A stretch of 45,415 bases of DNA from an uncultured Planctomycetales bacterium (lineage in GTDB: Bacteria > Planctomycetota > Planctomycetia > Isosphaerales > Isosphaeraceae), in contig CAIYJE010000051.1 of the NCBI GenBank assembly GCA_903926465.1, forward strand, positions 1 through 45,415. Reading direction: 5' to 3'. Below the pieces are notes generated by a model that saw only the letters and a program-made list of their open reading frames with translations, was not told where the DNA came from and did not search any database. How positions within the stretch are numbered: position 1 is the first letter of the stretch; each line of letters opens with the position of its first letter. Positions 43,626-45,415 of this stretch are shown here, one piece after another. The translations under genes and the position numbers were made by a program.

Positions 43626-44402
43626 ATGAGCGTCAAGAGTTTGAGGAAGGCCGCACTGGCAGCAGTTGCCATGCTTGCAAGCATGCAGTGTGCCCAGGCA
43701 GGGGTCACCAACCTGCTGACCAACGGGAGTTTTGAGAACAACGGCGGCGTGGGCGAGATTGGCAACAATACCACGCTCGCCGACTGGAGTGCCGCCAGCG
43801 GTGCGTTCATCAACATTGCCAACGGCAATGCGGATATCAGCGGGTTTCCGACTTCGTACGGCACGATGTACCTCTATGGACCTGGTAATGGCGTGTCCAA
43901 CGGGTTCACCGGCAGCCCCGATGGCGGTAGCTTCGTGGCGTCTGACCCGGGGTTTAACCCTGGGGCGTTGTCTCAAACCGTCTCTGGCCTGACGGCTGGC
44001 ACGGATTACACCCTGAGTTTTCAATGGGCGCAAGCCGAAGCTTATGTTTCGCAATCCCATCTGGGGTCGACGACCTCGGGCTGGCAGGTGACCCTGGGTA
44101 GCGATACTCAGTCTACTGCCGTATCTACACTTCCCTCCTGGGGGTTTGCGGACTGGACGACCGAGAATTTCACCTTCACGGCCACATCTTCCTCGGAAAT
44201 GCTGTCGTTTCTGGCGATCGGTAGCGGGGCAACGGCCATGGCGTTGCTGGACGGCGTGGTTCTGTCAGAGTATTCCCCACCCGCCGCCGTGCCCGAACCG
44301 GGCACGATGGTGATGGCTGGCCTGCTGAGCCTGGGCGGCGGCATTGTTGCCGTGCGCCGGGGCAGGGCCAAGAGCAAGAACGACGCCACCCTGGTGGCCT
44401 GA
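43626..44402 (+). CDS. PEP-CTERM secreted protein
   Basis: 258 residues from ATG 43626, with AGGAG about 9 nt upstream. A signal peptide is visible (LRKAALAAVAMLASMQCAQA). The mature part begins TNLLTNGSFENNGG, followed by a DW-containing beta-sandwich (LSQTVSGLTAGTDYTLSFQW, WTTENFTFTATSS, ALLDGVVLSEY), like DUF642/CBM-type carbohydrate-binding modules. The C-terminus has VPEPGTMVMAGLLSLGGGIV followed by AVRRGRAK: the PEP motif, hydrophobic span and basic tail recognised by exosortase. No exosortase gene is in the window. A longer in-frame start at 43419 has no supporting site. Confidence 0.93.
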   Translation: MSVKSLRKAALAAVAMLASMQCAQAGVTNLLTNGSFENNGGVGEIGNNTTLADWSAASGAFINIANGNADISGFPTSYGTMYLYGPGNGVSNGFTGSPDGGSFVASDPGFNPGALSQTVSGLTAGTDYTLSFQWAQAEAYVSQSHLGSTTSGWQVTLGSDTQSTAVSTLPSWGFADWTTENFTFTATSSSEMLSFLAIGSGATAMALLDGVVLSEYSPPAAVPEPGTMVMAGLLSLGGGIVAVRRGRAKSKNDATLVA

Positions 44403-45062
44403 GCGTACTCTGAGACCTAAGGCGATGATTCGCCTCGGCCCGCTTCCACACTGACGTGGGAACGGGCGAATCCCTCTCGCGCGGCGAGCCCAATGTCTGT
44501 GCTCGCTGCGCGGGTTGGTGACTTCTTTCCCTTAGATTCCACATCTTGGGCTCGAACACCAAAGATCAGACCCGCTGCCGCCTCTGAGTCCTCAACCCGA
44601 ATAACCCATTCTGAAGATAGCACACGCTTTTTGGCACACCGCACACCAGTGCGAGATTGTTTGCGGCTCCCGCTCGCCCGGAGCGTGAGCGAGGGACGAT
44701 TTTGTCTTCGCTTCGTGTTTCTGTTCGTGCCACTGCTGTGTCAGCAGTGGGTCTTGGTCTTTGGTGAATCACAATACCACTGCTGACACAGCAGTGGCAC
44801 TAGATCAGAGAAAGCAGAAATCAAAAAGCCCACTGCTGACACAGCAGTGGCACAGGAAAAGAGCAAGATCAAGACAAACAACCCACGGTTCACGCCAACA
44901 GGCGCACAAGGGAAAAGAGTAACAACCAAACAATCGGCTTCGAAGTTTTTTCCAGAATTGAACCAGATGGTCGCCCCGCCGATTTGACCTATCTGCAACC
45001 ACGTTCAGTTAACTCGCAACTTTCCAGGATTTTCCCCTCGTTAACTTTCGATAGGTACCATC
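44403..45062. other. Repeat-rich intergenic region
   Basis: About 660 bp without a gene. Just after the PEP-CTERM stop are the hairpins GGCGA-TGAT-TCGCC (44421-44434) and CCCGCTTCCAC / GTGGGAACGGG with two mismatches (44439-44466), possible transcript ends. At 44665-44695 is a GC-rich inverted stretch (CGCTCGCCCGGAGCG, then TGAGCGAGGGA), whose translation in one frame reads LARSVSEG, a string I associate with planctomycete intergenic repeats. Three CCACTGCTG palindromes follow at 44730-44850. The remaining part is AT-richer and may hold the promoter of the truncated surface gene. Confidence 0.55.
44730..44850. repeat. Three copies of a 21-bp CCACTGCTG palindrome
   Basis: CCACTGCTG-ACA-CAGCAGTGG occurs at 44777-44797 and 44830-44850, and its reverse complement at 44730-44750. 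All share a GCAC-type flank on the same side of the unit (GTGGCAC), so orientation can be assigned. Spacing of starts is 47 and 53 bp. Each can fold as a 9-bp hairpin. Confidence 0.85.
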
Positions 45063-45293
45063 ATGACTCTGCGATCCTCGTTCCTGAAGAAGCTCTCCAC
45101 GTCCGGCACCAAGACCGTCAGCAAGCGCAAGCCACGCGCCCGCACCCGGCCCCGGCTGGAATGGCTGGAAGAGCGGATGGTGCTATCGACTCTCACGGTC
45201 ACGAACACGCTGGACGACGGCAGTACCGGCTCACTGCGCTGGGCTGTGACCCAGGCCAACACCAGCGCGGGTGACGACACCATCAATTTGTAA
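45063..45293 (+). pseudogene. Planctomycete surface protein gene, truncated after 76 codons
   Basis: MTLRSSFLKKLSTSGTKTVS, basic, then RPRLEWLEERMVLSTLTVTN (the LExLEER-xxLS motif) and LDDGSTGSLRWAVTQANTSA-GDDTINL, the classic opening of large planctomycete beta-helix proteins (compare the CSLREA-type start). Such proteins run for hundreds of residues more, yet this frame stops at TAA 45291-45293. The stop is made by the first bases of what appears to be an inserted IS66-family element, so the last native codon is about residue 75. The remainder of the gene, if kept, lies beyond the right edge. Confidence 0.8.
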
Positions 45294-45415
45294 GCGTCCG
45301 ATGAACCGCATCTGGAAAGCGGGTTGACGATTCGCAACGATCTCTCAATGCCCGATGGTACCGGGCTTGGAGGAGATCATTGATGCAGCAGCGAAAGATC
45401 ACAATCTCGGAATGG
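45290..45415 (+). mobile_element. Left end of a probable IS66-family insertion sequence (continues past the edge)
   Basis: The sequence from 45290 begins GTAAGCGTCCG; IS66-family terminal repeats characteristically begin GTAA, often GTAAGCG. It interrupts a surface protein gene abruptly. An ORF with a strong ribosome site starts 93 bp inside, where IS66 elements place their first accessory gene. If correct, the target duplication would be the 8 bp ATCAATTT at 45282-45289. The right end is outside the window. Confidence 0.68.
45383..45415 (+). CDS. First ORF of the IS66-like element (tnpA/accessory type), first 11 codons
   Basis: ATG 45383 follows GGAGGAG with a 7-nt gap. Only MQQRKITISEW is in the window. 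An early Trp after a basic, Thr/Ser-rich start resembles IS66 accessory proteins (R--xxEW--L), but 11 residues cannot prove it. Confidence 0.5.
   Translation, partial: MQQRKITISEW

Noticed and set aside
44730-44850. CRISPR array
   Set aside because: Only three units, one inverted, with palindromic repeats of 21 bp and no cas genes; does not fit a CRISPR array.

Overview
The window looks like chromosomal DNA of a planctomycete, probably of the Gemmatales/Isosphaerales type. This rests on the gene families and not on any marker gene: two PSCyt1/DUF1549/DUF1553 + DUF1501 gene pairs, a PVC-type haem-binding dehydrogenase-like protein, an ECF sigma factor overlapping a membrane Ser/Thr kinase, a PEP-CTERM protein, a ThuA-isochorismatase fusion, and two surface proteins with the planctomycete N-terminal LExLEER-xLL type motif. 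No rRNA, tRNA or CRISPR array was seen. By eye the backbone is GC-rich. Three small accessory patches look less GC-rich.

Layout. 1-5223 (-): the N-terminal 1741 codons of a giant secreted repeat protein that runs off the left edge. 5866-9236 (+): sigma factor and kinase sharing an ATGA overlap. 9344-11430 (-): a small ORF, a DUF3124 lipoprotein and an HlyD-like lipoprotein; a palindromic MITE-like repeat lies inside the lipoprotein reading frame. 11559-18068 (-): a haem/HEAT dehydrogenase-like protein coupled to an SGNH-like protein, then a single-haem secreted protein. 18151-19969: divergent flavohaemoglobin (hmp) and Rrf2 regulator with a clear 30-bp operator between them. 20210-23974 (+): trpC, a membrane LRR protein, a class-3 lipase-like protein and a GH5-like glycosidase. 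24070-25429 (+): accessory patch with a HEPN protein, a 107-aa partner and a decayed FkbM-like methyltransferase. 25586-28513 (-): a Tat-exported unknown and the ThuA-isochorismatase fusion. 28762-34971 (+): PSD1/DUF1501 pair and a 5'-nucleotidase-like metallophosphatase. 35005-36789 (+): AAA ATPase plus a frameshifted DUF4276/TOPRIM-like gene, resembling a two-gene defence system. 36823-42276 (-): second DUF1501/PSD1 pair, convergent with the first. 42302-43217: VapBC-type toxin-antitoxin module bracketed by two copies of an 84-bp direct repeat. 43626-44402 (+): PEP-CTERM protein. 44403-45062: repeat-rich intergenic DNA. 45063-45415: start of another surface protein, cut after 76 codons at what looks like the left end of an IS66-family element.

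How it works together. Most genes encode exported or envelope proteins (c-type haem proteins, Tat-exported DUF1501, hydrolases, large repeat adhesins), as is usual for planctomycete genomes. The hmp/Rrf2 pair is a self-contained nitric-oxide detoxification switch. The best candidates for little-described systems are the HEPN + 107-aa pair and the ATPase + DUF4276 pair. Several repeat families (9-nt GTCCAT tandem units, GACAGCCG hairpins, CCACTGCTG palindromes, the MITE-like element, the 84-bp repeat) occupy intergenic DNA. All family assignments are from reading the sequence; no database search was run.
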